Below, piece by piece: positions 17,680 through 25,151 of a stretch of DNA of 64,000 bases. Positions within the stretch are counted from its first letter, which is position 1. Each line of letters starts with the position of its first letter. The DNA lies in assembly GCA_016709335.1 (NCBI GenBank), contig JADJNC010000004.1:186001-250000 (forward strand). Reading direction: 5' to 3'. The position numbers and the translations under genes were made by a program. The notes under the pieces were generated by a model. The model was not told where the DNA came from and made no database searches. It saw only the letters and a list, made by a program, of their open reading frames with translations. The DNA comes from Candidatus Propionivibrio dominans (GTDB lineage: Bacteria; Pseudomonadota; Gammaproteobacteria; Burkholderiales; Rhodocyclaceae).

Positions 17680-17699
17680 TACTGTAATTATATCCAGTA
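17680..17699 (-). promoter_or_regulatory. LexA (SOS) box of umuDC
   Basis: TACTGTAATTATATCCAGTA matches the consensus TACTGT-N8-ACAGTA with one mismatch. It ends 13 bp before the GTG start of umuD, so the operator overlaps the likely transcription or translation start. SOS control of umuDC follows from family knowledge. Confidence 0.85.
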
Positions 17700-17793
17700 A
17701 TCTGGCGCCATGGGATCTATTGGTACGTTCAGCATCGACCCGCGGGTACCGACACGCTCAAGCTTGTGAAAAGCCTTTCGACGCTGCCGGCTG

Positions 17794-18120
17794 TTAACCC
17801 CGGCTGATGATGGAAATTGCCAGCAAGGGCCCGATGATGGACATCACCGTGCCCACCCATCTAAGCCAGACGGGCGCTTCGTTGCGGATCCAGGCGAAGA
17901 TTGCCGCAACTACGCCGGCACCGGCCAGGCCAAAGCAGACCAGGCCATAGAACCCGAGCATGAGTATCATTCCGGCCGTATAGAAGCGTTCAAATGTTTG
18001 TCTGTTGAACTCTGCGGCCTCAGGCGTCCGTGCCCAGAAAGCGAAGCCAATCAATAGCAGGCTGAGCGCCAAAGCGAGGCCGCTACACACACCAGGTCTG
18101 GAAGGATTTGTTTTCGGCAT
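17794..18120 (-). CDS. Small membrane protein, unknown
   Basis: About 108 residues from the ATG at 18120 (MPKTNPSRPGV); an in-frame start at 18156 is less likely. Three hydrophobic helices are predicted: SGLALALSLLLIGFAFWA, AGMILMLGFYGLVCFGLAGAGVV and WLRWVGTVMSIIGPLLAISII. The protein ends ISRG. No family recognised. It has the same orientation as the cassettes to its right and may be the distal member of the array, but I see no convincing attC site between it and umuD. Confidence 0.6.
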   Translation of the reverse strand: MPKTNPSRPGVCSGLALALSLLLIGFAFWARTPEAAEFNRQTFERFYTAGMILMLGFYGLVCFGLAGAGVVAAIFAWIRNEAPVWLRWVGTVMSIIGPLLAISIISRG

Positions 18121-18172
18121 CAGGGCTTCCTGCGAGTCTGTATTGATGACGTCCAATGCGATTCAGGCGGCA

Positions 18173-18280
18173 TTATTGGTGCGGTCCTGGTGGAACAAGG
18201 CGGCGCGGAACCACAGCCCCCACTGCAGCGCCCGTGACGGCAGTGGCGAAAAACAGTGCGCCGGTAGCGAGTAGCGTCAT
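18173..18280 (-). CDS. Possible 35-residue membrane peptide coupled to the GDCCxC gene
   Basis: The ATG at 18280 overlaps the stop of the GDCCxC gene by 4 bp (ATGA), which suggests translational coupling. The peptide is one hydrophobic helix, MTLLATGALFFATAVTGAAV, followed by GAVVPRRLVPPGPHQ. It is too short for a MerF- or MerT-type transporter. It may equally be a chance frame. Confidence 0.35.
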   Translation of the reverse strand: MTLLATGALFFATAVTGAAVGAVVPRRLVPPGPHQ

Positions 18281-18492
18281 TGGGTTCGACAACAATCCTG
18301 GCCAAGCTGGATGGGCGGGCACTGAACACTTCCGAAGGAACAGAAGACACAGCAGTCCCCGCGCTTCGGGCGCAGCAATGACCTGCAGGAAGTGCACTCG
18401 TAGAAATACAGGCAGGCGTCGGTCGGCATCTCTTCCTCAGCCCGACCGCCGCATTTCGGGCATGTGATCACTGACCTCGTGGCTATCTCCAT
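18277..18492 (-). CDS. GDCCxC-domain zinc-ribbon-like protein
   Basis: A 71-residue cysteine-rich protein. It begins MEIATRSVITCPKCGGRAEE, then MPTDACLYFYECTSCRSLLRP, and ends with the name-giving GDCCVFCSFGSVQCPPIQ. Three CxxC pairs suggest bound metal. Members of this small family are often found near mercury or other metal-resistance genes, but no mer gene is seen here. The start at 18492 is fixed by the strong ribosome site GGAAGGAG five bases upstream. A GTTGGGC core-like heptamer lies on this strand at 18514-18508, so it may be a cassette. Confidence 0.85.
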   Translation of the reverse strand: MEIATRSVITCPKCGGRAEEEMPTDACLYFYECTSCRSLLRPKRGDCCVFCSFGSVQCPPIQLGQDCCRTQ

Positions 18493-18562
18493 GGCATCTC
18501 CTTCCACGCCCAACCTGAAAACAGGCCCTGCCCCTTATTCTCCAGCCGATTCCGCGCCCAAG

Positions 18563-18907
18563 CTAATCCGGTCCCGCAGTCGTCCTCCGTAACATCAATT
18601 TAAAAACAAACGCAAAGATCCCACTTACAAGCATCGTTGGAAAAAGAAACAATCCCAGGATGAGAGGGACAAAAAGACCGTAACCATCCGCATTGGCTGA
18701 TTTGAAAAAAGGATAGGAACATACAACGCACAACAACAGGATAAAGGATACTCGACAGGAGATTACGCACACTTTTCTGGCCTTCAGTAAACCTTCATTT
18801 CCAGCAAACGCTTTTACTATTGAATATATTCCCAACGCCAGAATGGCGATCGCAACAAATGAAAAAACCGGATGATAAAAGAGTTGGCTTACGACATTCC
18901 AGGTCAT
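18563..18907 (-). CDS. Small three-helix membrane protein, cassette-borne
   Basis: A 114-residue protein with hydrophobic segments VFSFVAIAILALGIYSIVKAF, VSFILLLCVVCSYPFF and LFVPLILGLFLFPTMLVSGIFAFVFKLML. Base composition is clearly more AT-rich than the neighbouring genes, a sign of foreign origin. An attC site with a canonical GTTAGAC core (19007-19098) lies 100 bp upstream, so this is the next cassette in the array. Its own downstream attC is not clear. Function unknown. Confidence 0.6.
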   Translation of the reverse strand: MTWNVVSQLFYHPVFSFVAIAILALGIYSIVKAFAGNEGLLKARKVCVISCRVSFILLLCVVCSYPFFKSANADGYGLFVPLILGLFLFPTMLVSGIFAFVFKLMLRRTTAGPD

Positions 18908-19006
18908 CGATTAACCCCTTCGCTTCGCACTACCAATTGTGACTGACACAGTAAATTCGCAGATCCGCAACACAGGCAGCCGTCACGCGAACTTTTATTT
19001 TACTCC

Positions 19007-19098
19007 GTCTAACGACCCGGGCTCAGCGACCGCAGCCCGAGGCGCGTCGATTGCAAGCCTGACGGCCCGCCGCCGTTCGCTGCAGGGCTTGGTCAGGC
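19007..19098 (-). other. attC site of the truncated-TPR cassette
   Basis: On the minus strand the site ends in GTTAGAC (19013-19007), a perfect GTTRRRY core. The other end, GCCTGAC, differs by one base from RYYYAAC. Between them are GC-rich imperfectly palindromic arms (CTGCAGCGAACGGCGGC and GGTCGCTGAGCC). The length is 92 bp. Confidence 0.6.
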
Positions 19099-19138
19099 CC
19101 TCCTGCATGTCTGTGTCGTATTTCACATCACGTATCAG

Positions 19139-19396
19139 TTACTTCGTAACAGGGGGCGCGGGAGTTGGGGCTTCCCGCCGCCAAAACGAGTGCAGCAGTG
19201 CCATCGCGCGTTCGAAGCGCGCCTGTACCGCCGGAGCGCACGAATTATCGAACGAAACCCGGCCGAGCGGCTCGGGCGGCTTGCCCGATTTGCCGTGGGA
19301 GTGATTCGACTCATCAGGCGAGTGGGCCCAGACTGCGGTCGTGGCAACGAGCGAGAGGGCAAGCAAAAGTGCTTCAAGTTTGAATCGCGTTTTCAT
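19139..19396 (-). pseudogene. Truncated N-terminus of a secreted TPR-type protein
   Basis: From the ATG at 19396 it encodes a signal peptide (MKTRFKLEALLLALSLVATT, cleavage near VWA-HS) and then FDNSCAPAVQARFERAMALLHSFW. That last stretch is the opening of large secreted tetratricopeptide proteins of several hundred residues. After HSFW the frame turns to RREAPTPAPPVTK and stops, so only about 85 codons remain. It is probably a gene remnant captured in a cassette, since an attC site follows 40 bp later. Confidence 0.55.
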
Positions 19397-19442
19397 CCTT
19401 GATACTCCGGGTTGAAACCATCTTTTGCCGCAGCACATGACA

Positions 19443-19522
19443 CCCAACGTCACAAATCAGCGGGCGGTGGATTGGGGTGGTTGGCGTCATTACATGTCGC
19501 CAGCACCCGGCGTTCGACCTCT
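19443..19522 (-). other. attC-like site of the glycosyltransferase cassette
   Basis: The minus strand ends in ACGTTGGGT (core GTTGGGT, GTTRRRY) and contains complementary arms GGGTGCTGGCG and CGCCAACCACCC. A GTCGAAC heptamer stands at the far end, as in the attC at 22970-23027. The site overlaps the last 70 bp of the glycosyltransferase gene and so encodes its C-terminus. Confidence 0.5.
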
Positions 19523-20763
19523 CTGCAAAGTGCGATTGGATCATGAGGTGATCTGAAGCGTGACGCAAGTAGCGAGCACCGGGCACGAATGGTTTCAGAA
19601 GTGTAAAGATTCTGCAGACATCGTGCGAGCTTGCGAGGCCGCAGCCGCTTTGCCGGAATGACCATTCCGACGCCGAGTGCCACAATGCGAGCCGCATTGT
19701 CAAATTGATCCCAGGCGAAGGGAGCTATTAGCTGCGGGGTGCCTGAGCGTAGCGCCTCGGCGCTAGTGCCGATGCCGCCATGATGAACGAGACCTGCGGC
19801 GTGTGGAAGGAGGGCAGACAGCGGCACATAGGGTTGCCACAGCACTGACTCGGGAAGGCTCACTGGAATTTGTGTGCGCTCCCTGGTCAGAAAGATGGCG
19901 CGATGCCCGAGCCTGTTGATGGCGGCGAGTGCGCAAGCAAAGAAGTCGGCGGCATGGAGATTCCCGGTGCCTGGAGTGAACACCAGTGGTTTCCTGCCTG
20001 CCGCAAGAAAGGCAGAAAGGTCATCAGTGAAACCCTCTTGTGTGCTTGCCTCAAACAGTTGGAAGTCGCCTTCAATCAACGGGCGGGGCCAATCCGGTAC
20101 GACCGGCGCGAACCAGGAAGGGAAAAGAGTGAGCGAGAGGTCAGGCGCCTCGGCGAGGTGAGTCAGGAAAGAATCAAGCTTCGGCAGACCCAGGGGTGTC
20201 CGGACAGCGTTGAGCTGAGTCACTGCAACCGGGTCAATCCAGCGTTTTTCCACGAACCGCCAAAGCGCCCGTCGCCAACTCATCGGTACCCAACGTGGCA
20301 CTGAGGTAGCGCCGATGTTCAGCGGGTCGTGGCAGGTCCGCAGATTCGACGGGGCGAGATATACGGCAACGACCGATCGCACTAAGCCAAGCTCACGGGC
20401 GATTACGGCGCCCGGTACAGCGAACGGATGGGCGATCACAACGTGCGAGGCCTGAGCGGAAACCAACCTGATGGCTTCGATTATCTCTTGTAGCCCACCG
20501 CTGTAGTTGGCCAAAATAACCGAGAACCCCTTCATGGGATCCCATATATCCGGATTTTTGAGGATGCGGAGGAACTCTTCGTCTGTTCCAATTCCGACAA
20601 ACGGAAGCCCGACACCAAGAACAACATTCTCATGGTAGGAATGGGTTATGAACGTTACCTTCCGCCCGAGTGTCTGCAATGCGCTCGCGATACGCATAAA
20701 CGGATGTATGTCGCCGGTAGTTCCGACAGTAATAACGAAATAGTGGGGAGCGGTTTCGGGCAC
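19450..20763 (-). CDS. GT1 (MGT/UGT-like) glycosyltransferase
   Basis: A 437-residue GT-B fold enzyme that transfers a sugar from a nucleotide donor to a small-molecule or lipid acceptor. The N-terminal Rossmann half starts HYFVITVGTTGDIHPFMRIA. The C-terminal donor-binding block reads HAAGLVHHGGIGTSAEALRSGTPQLIAPFAWDQFDNA, the PSPG-like box. The start is GTG at 20763. The last 20 residues (CNDANHPNPPPADL) are encoded by the attC-like site, so the stop lies within it. Acceptor unknown; families of this kind modify macrolides, sterols or rhamnolipid-type glycolipids. It is much longer than a typical cassette gene. Confidence 0.8.
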   Translation of the reverse strand: MPETAPHYFVITVGTTGDIHPFMRIASALQTLGRKVTFITHSYHENVVLGVGLPFVGIGTDEEFLRILKNPDIWDPMKGFSVILANYSGGLQEIIEAIRLVSAQASHVVIAHPFAVPGAVIARELGLVRSVVAVYLAPSNLRTCHDPLNIGATSVPRWVPMSWRRALWRFVEKRWIDPVAVTQLNAVRTPLGLPKLDSFLTHLAEAPDLSLTLFPSWFAPVVPDWPRPLIEGDFQLFEASTQEGFTDDLSAFLAAGRKPLVFTPGTGNLHAADFFACALAAINRLGHRAIFLTRERTQIPVSLPESVLWQPYVPLSALLPHAAGLVHHGGIGTSAEALRSGTPQLIAPFAWDQFDNAARIVALGVGMVIPAKRLRPRKLARCLQNLYTSETIRARCSLLASRFRSPHDPIALCREVERRVLATCNDANHPNPPPADL

Positions 20764-20889
20764 GACGACTGACTTTCAGATAAGTGTGCTGGAGGTATTT
20801 TTAGCGCCCAGGGTCTGACTTCAGCGGTCGCCGGAGGTGGTCTGCTGTAATAAAGGGTCAAGGGTTGTGTCACACGAAGACATAAGTCA

Positions 20890-20950
20890 CCTGACGTTGG
20901 AGCGCACCTGCGGGCAACGACAGCCGAAGGCTGGCGCACGTCAGGTCGAG
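20890..20950 (-). other. attC-like imperfect palindrome
   Basis: The plus strand reads CACCTGACGTTGGAGCGCA, then CAGCCGAAGGCTG, then TGCGCACGTCAGGTC region, so the outer arms ACCTGACGT and ACGTCAGGT are perfectly complementary. The site follows the broken gene at 20971-21511, as an attC should, but the 7-bp cores are degenerate. Confidence 0.4.
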
Positions 20951-20970
20951 CGAAGGGTCAGGGCTCACTC

Positions 20971-21511
20971 TCAACCTGGCAACCAGGTGAAGACCGCGAT
21001 GCGCTCGGAGTGCGCGAGTGCCCGTCGAAGGAGACCGCGGAGGCTCACGAGCCCGGCAAACACAAAGTCGGCAGACTCTCCCTCCTCGCCAAGCGCCACT
21101 TCGTCGTTGAGTTTCGAGCACCTTGGCAGATGCCACAGCGATCCGGACTTGCTCGGCGGTAAGGCAGTCCGATCCGAAGCACACCGCATCGGCCACAGCG
21201 GCAGCGCGTTCATGGCAGGCAACAAGCAAGCCATCCAGGTTTGCGATGACCAGCGGCAAGGACCTCTCGTCGAGTATTGTCCACAAGGTCTGCGCGTCGG
21301 TACTTCGTTGCTCAAATGAGCTTTTCTCGTGGGCGAGAAAACATAGAGCCTCATATTCTGGCAGCGCGCTCAACAATTCGCGAACTACGCAACAGAAGAC
21401 CCCGTTGCGGGAGCTCCCGCTAAGTTCGCCCACAAGTTCGTTGGGCTTGGGGGAGAGTGAGCCGCCTTGCGCTGCGATCGGAAAAGCGCCGAAGAGTGAC
21501 GTGTAGGACAT
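20971..21511 (-). pseudogene. Cassette gene of unknown function with one frame break
   Basis: Read from the ATG at 21511 (MSYTSLFGAFPIAAQGG) the protein is normal up to AEQVRIAVASAKVLE. After the AAA run near 21,112 the natural continuation, KLNDEVALGEEGESADFVFAG through AHSERIAVFTWLPG, lies in another frame and stops at 20971. A one-base indel in this run joins the two parts into about 180 residues. It includes TLWTILDERSLPLVIANLDGLLVACHERA. I know no family. It may be intact if the indel is a sequencing error. Confidence 0.5.
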
Positions 21512-21513
21512 GG

Positions 21514-21909
21514 TCAGGCTCCGTGCGATTGGCGCGCCCTGACGTCTAGCCTCGACCGCCGGGTTGGACAGTTACTGGTTGAAAAGCTGCAACCGAAACT
21601 TGGGCAAGAGCATATGGGAATTGCTTCAATGACAGGCAAAGCGGATGCTTTACCAAAGCTGCGGGTAACGTGCTTGACCTGCACGGATGAATTGCCGCAA
21701 TGGACGCATTGATGTACAGACAACATGGGTTGTGATGGCGATGAGCTTTCCAGTGAGGCCGACTTTAACGTGCGCTTGCGCTTGGATTCGTTTGAGCGTA
21801 CCACCGGAAACGAGGTAGTTGACTTCACGGGTTCAGGCGTCGCACTGGCGCTCTGTGATTTGACGCGTGAGGATGATATTTTCGAGATCAATGATTGAGA
21901 GGTCGTCAT
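21514..21909 (-). other. Uncertain cassette content; competing ORFs on both strands
   Basis: The minus frame from 21909 encodes 131 residues that are oddly Ser/Thr/Lys-rich (SSSRVKSQSASATPEPVKST), with only QCVHCGNSSVQVKH and ICSCPSFGC suggesting a zinc-ribbon. On the plus strand, 21725-21898 encodes 57 residues of more natural composition (DFNVRLRLDSFERTTGNEVV, ending LTREDDIFEIND). Just before it, another plus frame reads DALPKLRVTCLTCTDELPQW. I cannot decide which, if any, is real. An attC half with GTCCAAC lies at 21569-21530 (minus). Confidence 0.3.
21530..21569 (-). other. attC half-site
   Basis: The minus strand begins GTCCAAC (RYYYAAC), followed by CCGGCGGTCGAGGC. This is the same spacer and L'' layout as the attC sites at 26412-26481 and 26936-27049. 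The matching GTTRRRY half is not found before the next gene start at 21511, so the site is partial or degenerate. Confidence 0.4.
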
Positions 21910-22040
21910 CTTCAAGCTCCCCTGCTGCGTGGTTGGCAACGACATGATTCATAGTACGGATCAGGTTCCGAAGCTGGCTTATCGTAGGATCAGCCATGCC
22001 CTCAAGTCTATAGGGCAGAGGGTGGGAATGTCTTACGCTG

Positions 22041-22103
22041 AAGCAACGTCAAAGCTGAGCGGCGCGCCGCTGTTGGCGCGACCCCTGGTGCACTGTGTTG
22101 GGC
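22041..22103 (-). other. attC site
   Basis: On the minus strand it begins GCCCAAC (22103-22097) and ends ACGTTGCTT (core 22047-22041, degenerate). Inner arms GTCGCGCC and GGCGCG are complementary. Its GCCCAAC is the exact complement of the GTTGGGC that opens the same cassette at 22976-22970, as expected for an integrated cassette. Confidence 0.65.
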
Positions 22104-22175
22104 AAAAGTTCTCGCGCCGTCATAGCCGAATCGCCGTCTCGCCAGCTCCGACTTTCATATTTGTGCAAACCGTGA

Positions 22176-22633
22176 TCAGCCCCCTATTGCATAGTCGCAC
22201 CCGATTGCTCCCTTCTGCAACTTCCACGGCTCGGACTTACCTCCATGATTAGTGGTGACGATGCATTGCAGTTCCGGATGCAGATCCACGGAGATATGGT
22301 GCCATTCACTGGAGGTGATTGATGATAGGTCCTGCCCGCCAGAGGTGAAGCCCCGTAAGGCGAACAGGAAAGCCATGCATTTTCGTCTGGCCGAGTCGAG
22401 TGAAGGCAGTCTTGACCTGGGAAGCTTTGCTGCGCGCCGCCCTTCAACACCATGATATCGGCCTCAACATGTTGTACGTACGCTTCCTCCTCTCCTTGTT
22501 TCTGAACGGTGAGGGTGCGCACGTGCCGAAAGATGACTTTTTCATCCTTGGAAATGTCGCCACAAATGTCAGTCCAGCTGGCGGCACATGCCAGCGTTGG
22601 CAAGAGGACAAATAGAAATGCTGCGCGGATCAT
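22176..22633 (-). pseudogene. Secreted cassette protein with probable frame break
   Basis: From the ATG at 22633 there is a signal peptide, MIRAAFLFVLLPTLACAASW, then DICGDISKDEKVIFRHVRTLTVQKQ and YVQHVEADIMVLKGGAQQSF. Near 22,380 the natural sequence seems to move to another frame (FALRGFTSGGQDLSSITSS to LQCIVTTNHGGKSEPWKLQK), stopping at 22176. The uninterrupted frame reads on as a less plausible Ser/Pro-rich tail to 22184. The start overlaps the stop of the upstream membrane protein gene by 4 bp. Function unknown. Confidence 0.5.
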
Positions 22634-22887
22634 GAAGATCTCATGGTCCAGAGGTACCGCAGTCCGATCGAGGTCAACGCTGGTAACAGAAACGCTCCGG
22701 CCAGCCCAGCAAAGGGCCTCACCACCCCAACGATCACCAGCCCAACTCCAATGATCGCTGCCAAAAAGACCAGCGCGTCAGCGATGAGACGCCTGGAGAC
22801 GGACGCTCGCATGGTCAACACAACGAAAGAGCCGACGGCGAACCCGAAAAATCCCAGTACGAAAGGCAGTATGCCGACGATCTCCAT
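22630..22887 (-). CDS. Small membrane protein, first gene of a two-gene cassette
   Basis: 85 residues from the ATG at 22887 (MEIVGILPFVLGFFGFAVGS). Three hydrophobic segments are seen, the middle one LIADALVFLAAIIGVGLVIVGVV. The stop overlaps the start of the secreted protein gene (ATGA), so the cassette carries a coupled pair. An upstream start at 22929 would extend into the attC-proximal region and is less likely. No family recognised. Confidence 0.6.
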   Translation of the reverse strand: MEIVGILPFVLGFFGFAVGSFVVLTMRASVSRRLIADALVFLAAIIGVGLVIVGVVRPFAGLAGAFLLPALTSIGLRYLWTMRSS

Positions 22888-22969
22888 ACTAAACTCCCCT
22901 GGAAACAAAGTACGCCGAAACGATGCCAAGACTCTTGCCTTCGGCGAGGTTAACGAGATACAACTTCAA

Positions 22970-23027
22970 GCCCAACGTCGCGGTTCAGCGGCGGTAGAAC
23001 GCCGTCCGCTGTAACCAGTTGTTCGAC
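22970..23027 (-). other. attC site
   Basis: A well-formed 58-bp site. On the minus strand it starts GTCGAAC (23027-23021), has stem arms CAGCGGACGG and CCGCCGCTG around a TTCTA loop, and ends GACGTTGGGC with core GTTGGGC (22976-22970). It follows the two-gene cassette at 23186-24459. Confidence 0.75.
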
Positions 23028-23185
23028 CTCCCGGCATATTCTGCGCGAGGAGGGTCATCTCGCGGATTCTTAACTGAGAGCCCATGTGTCGCCCGATGCG
23101 GAGAGCATTTGCAGGTTATTGGGTAGGTCGGCAAGCGGACGTCGTGCGCTCGGTATCGTAGGCCGAAGCCTTGGTCTCGGAGCCG

Positions 23186-23962
23186 TCATATGGCACCACC
23201 GACCTCGCGCTGTTTTATGAACTCGTAGGATCCGGCCTTTCCATTCCGAGAGAGGAACACTCCGTATATCCGCTCGTAGATGTTGCGCCAGCATTCAGCA
23301 ACGACGTCCGGCACGCCATCGCCGTTGAGATCCCCCATCCACGTCACTGCGCAGTTCATCTTCAAGGCATCGATCTCCAGCAGCTCCACGTAGGGCTTCT
23401 CATCCCGGAGGATCTCCAGCCGGGCACGGGACTCGGGGCTGCCCTTGTTTGTCATCACCGTCCGGACGAGGTAGTCCCGCTCCGCGAGACGGAAGCGATA
23501 CCCCTCCCCCTCCATATGTCCCACCACGCGGTTCCGCTCGCGGTCCGCAGTAGCGGCCGGGATCGGACCCGGCCGCAATCCCTCGATCCCCACGACGAAC
23601 GCGCTGGCGTCGCAGTCGGAATAGACGGCGACCTCTCGCCAACCGCTCTTGGGGGGCTGACATTGGCCCGGCGCGCACCCGCCCGGCCCACAGCTTTCGG
23701 CCTCGCAGCCGGTCACCTTGACTCTCGGAAACTGGGCAACGAGCGCATCGCGGCAAATCGCGAGGACATTTGGCGTCTGGAACGATTTCGCGAACCGCAT
23801 CAATGCGGGCGTCTCGATGTACCCGCCGGCAACGAGAACGTCAGCGCCCGATGCCGTATCAGCCGGCGGACTCAGAAGCAGGCCCGCAGCAAAGAACGGC
23901 AGCAGCACGATTCGTGTCACCCGCGTTCGGGCGGCTCGAATACCAAGAGCAGGAGCGCCCAT
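23186..23962 (-). CDS. Secreted protein with FG-GAP/VCBS-like segment, cassette-borne
   Basis: About 258 residues from the ATG at 23962, which overlaps the previous stop by 4 bp. A signal peptide (VTRIVLLPFFAAGLLLSPPA) is followed by a Cys-rich insertion (CEAESCGPGGCAPGQCQPP) and, near the end, MGDLNGDGVPDVVAE, an Asp-rich Ca-binding repeat unit of the VCBS/FG-GAP type. The protein is probably periplasmic or surface-exposed. I do not recognise the overall family. Its GC content is high, unlike the AT-rich cassettes nearer the ends of the array. Confidence 0.65.
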   Translation of the reverse strand: MGAPALGIRAARTRVTRIVLLPFFAAGLLLSPPADTASGADVLVAGGYIETPALMRFAKSFQTPNVLAICRDALVAQFPRVKVTGCEAESCGPGGCAPGQCQPPKSGWREVAVYSDCDASAFVVGIEGLRPGPIPAATADRERNRVVGHMEGEGYRFRLAERDYLVRTVMTNKGSPESRARLEILRDEKPYVELLEIDALKMNCAVTWMGDLNGDGVPDVVAECWRNIYERIYGVFLSRNGKAGSYEFIKQREVGGAI

Positions 23963-24459
23963 CACGGCAACTGCCGCCGATCGTGGTCGGTGCCGGCGAG
24001 GGAAATTACGATGGAGCAAAGCGCGAAGATCGTCAAGGGCACCCCTTGCAGAAAAGGTAGAAAGGCGACGGGGCTCAGCAGGCCGCCACCGTTTGCGGTG
24101 CTGCGCTCCGCAGCGTCGACGGCATGGAAGCCGACGACAACTAACAGCGAACCGAGCAGAAGGAGGAAACCATGCGTCACGAGCAGCGCGGTTCGGAGGC
24201 GTCGATGCCCGGTCCACAGCCAGCGGCTCAGCACAAGCATCCACACACCGAGCGCTGCTTGGGGCAGGGATGTCAGGAACGGCCCCAGAAACGAGTATCC
24301 GAGGCTAAGCAAGACCAGCCACTGTCCGGCCCTCCCGGGTGGCCGGATTCCAACTACAGCTGCCGCAAATCCTACGGCACCCAGCAAGAGCAGGAGCCCA
24401 AGAACGAGATGAGCCAGGGTCAATAATCGCTGGATCCACGACATCTGCTTACTCGCCAT
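23962..24459 (-). CDS. Four-helix membrane protein, cassette-borne
   Basis: 165 residues from 24459 (or 160 from the ATG at 24444). Four hydrophobic segments: LTLAHLVLGLLLLLGAVGFAAAVV, LVLLSLGYSFLGPFLTSL, ALLVTHGFLLLLGSLLVVVGF and LPFLQGVPLTIFALCSIVISLA. The stop is coupled to the secreted protein gene by a 4-bp overlap, so the two probably act together. The start lies 12 bp from the attC site to its right, so the leader is very short. Function unknown. Confidence 0.65.
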   Translation of the reverse strand: MASKQMSWIQRLLTLAHLVLGLLLLLGAVGFAAAVVGIRPPGRAGQWLVLLSLGYSFLGPFLTSLPQAALGVWMLVLSRWLWTGHRRLRTALLVTHGFLLLLGSLLVVVGFHAVDAAERSTANGGGLLSPVAFLPFLQGVPLTIFALCSIVISLAGTDHDRRQLP

Positions 24460-24470
24460 CCCCGCTGTGC

Positions 24471-24531
24471 GCCGAACGTAGTTCAGCGGTGCGCGGCACC
24501 TGCACGCGTCCGTTGGAGCGGCAAGTTGGAA
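24471..24531 (-). other. attC site of the BrnTA cassette
   Basis: On the minus strand TTCCAAC, a 7-nt spacer, the arm TCCAACGGACGCG, the complementary arm CGCGCACCGCTGAAC and the core ACGTTCGGC (24477-24471). The layout matches the attC at 26412-26481 almost base for base in L'' and L'. It overlaps the 3' end of brnA. Confidence 0.65.
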
Positions 24532-24752
24532 GTGGTCGCCTCAAGACGCTCTGCTAGCCAGACCTTAATAACAGACTGCCTTGTAACGCCCAGCTTGCTA
24601 GCTTCGCGATCAAGCGAGTCAATCATCCAGATTGGAAAGTCGACATTCACCCGCTTCTGCTCTTGCAGCACGCGCTTAGCTTTGGACAAATCCAAAGTAG
24701 CCGTAATGTCGACACCCTCGTCAAACTGTTGCTCGAACTTTTTAGCTTTCAT
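24483..24752 (-). CDS. brnA: BrnA-type antitoxin
   Basis: 89 residues. It contains the BrnA ribbon-helix-helix region KRVNVDFPIWMIDSLDREASKLGVTRQSVIKVWLAERLE, which binds DNA and neutralises the toxin. The gene starts inside the end of brnT (11-bp overlap). The last residues (LPLQRTRAGAAHR) are encoded by the attC site, so the antitoxin tail is made of recombination-site sequence. Autoregulation with BrnT is known for the family. Confidence 0.88.
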   Translation of the reverse strand: MKAKKFEQQFDEGVDITATLDLSKAKRVLQEQKRVNVDFPIWMIDSLDREASKLGVTRQSVIKVWLAERLEATTSNLPLQRTRAGAAHR

Positions 24753-25005
24753 AAAGTACCACCTCTTCTGTGCGTGCGCGACGAACGGATATCAATCGGA
24801 TATTTGCCCCGCGGTAGGTAATGACTGCTGACCAATGCGTGCCATCGATAAGCCCAATCACAAGGTAACGCGGCTCATCATCCGTTTTCACAGGGATCTC
24901 CAACAGCATCGGGTCGCTCCAGAGACCCTGCGCTTCAACGAAATCTATGCCGTGTTTCGTGCGATTGGACTCACTCTTTGCGGTGTCAAATTCGAAGGAG
25001 TTCAT
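24742..25005 (-). CDS. brnT: BrnT-type ribonuclease toxin
   Basis: 87 residues, RelE-like fold. It has the BrnT pattern FEFDTAKSESNRTKHGIDFVEAQGLW, a mid-segment EPRYLVIGLIDGTHWSAVITY and the end RLISVRRARTEEVVLYES. BrnT cleaves RNA and is released when BrnA is degraded. The toxin-first order with overlapping antitoxin is typical for BrnTA. In a long cassette array such modules are thought to stabilise the array against loss. Confidence 0.9.
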   Translation of the reverse strand: MNSFEFDTAKSESNRTKHGIDFVEAQGLWSDPMLLEIPVKTDDEPRYLVIGLIDGTHWSAVITYRGANIRLISVRRARTEEVVLYES

Positions 25006-25054
25006 AGTATAGAAACTATACCTTAATTGGCATCAAATCGCTAGGCAACTTGAT

Positions 25055-25123
25055 CTTTAACGTCTGAGATGAGAGGCGGCGCCCGGCTTGCCGAATGACG
25101 TCCTGTCGATTGACGGGTTAGCC
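25055..25123 (-). other. attC-like site of the cupin cassette
   Basis: The minus strand starts GGCTAAC (25123-25117) and ends ACGTTAAAG (core 25061-25055; last base not Y). GGCTAAC pairs with GTAAGCC, the cassette's opening heptamer at 25665-25659, except for one base. Arms are weak. Confidence 0.45.
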
Positions 25124-25151
25124 CTCATTCGGTGAACCGGTGCTTGCATTG

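Noticed and set aside
17700..17793. An attC site closing the array next to umuD
   Set aside because: GGTTAAC is present, but no second core or complementary arms could be found before the LexA box.
18173..18397. MerF/MerT-like mercury transporter next to the GDCCxC gene
   Set aside because: The frame has no paired Cys and only one hydrophobic helix; no mer gene is visible.
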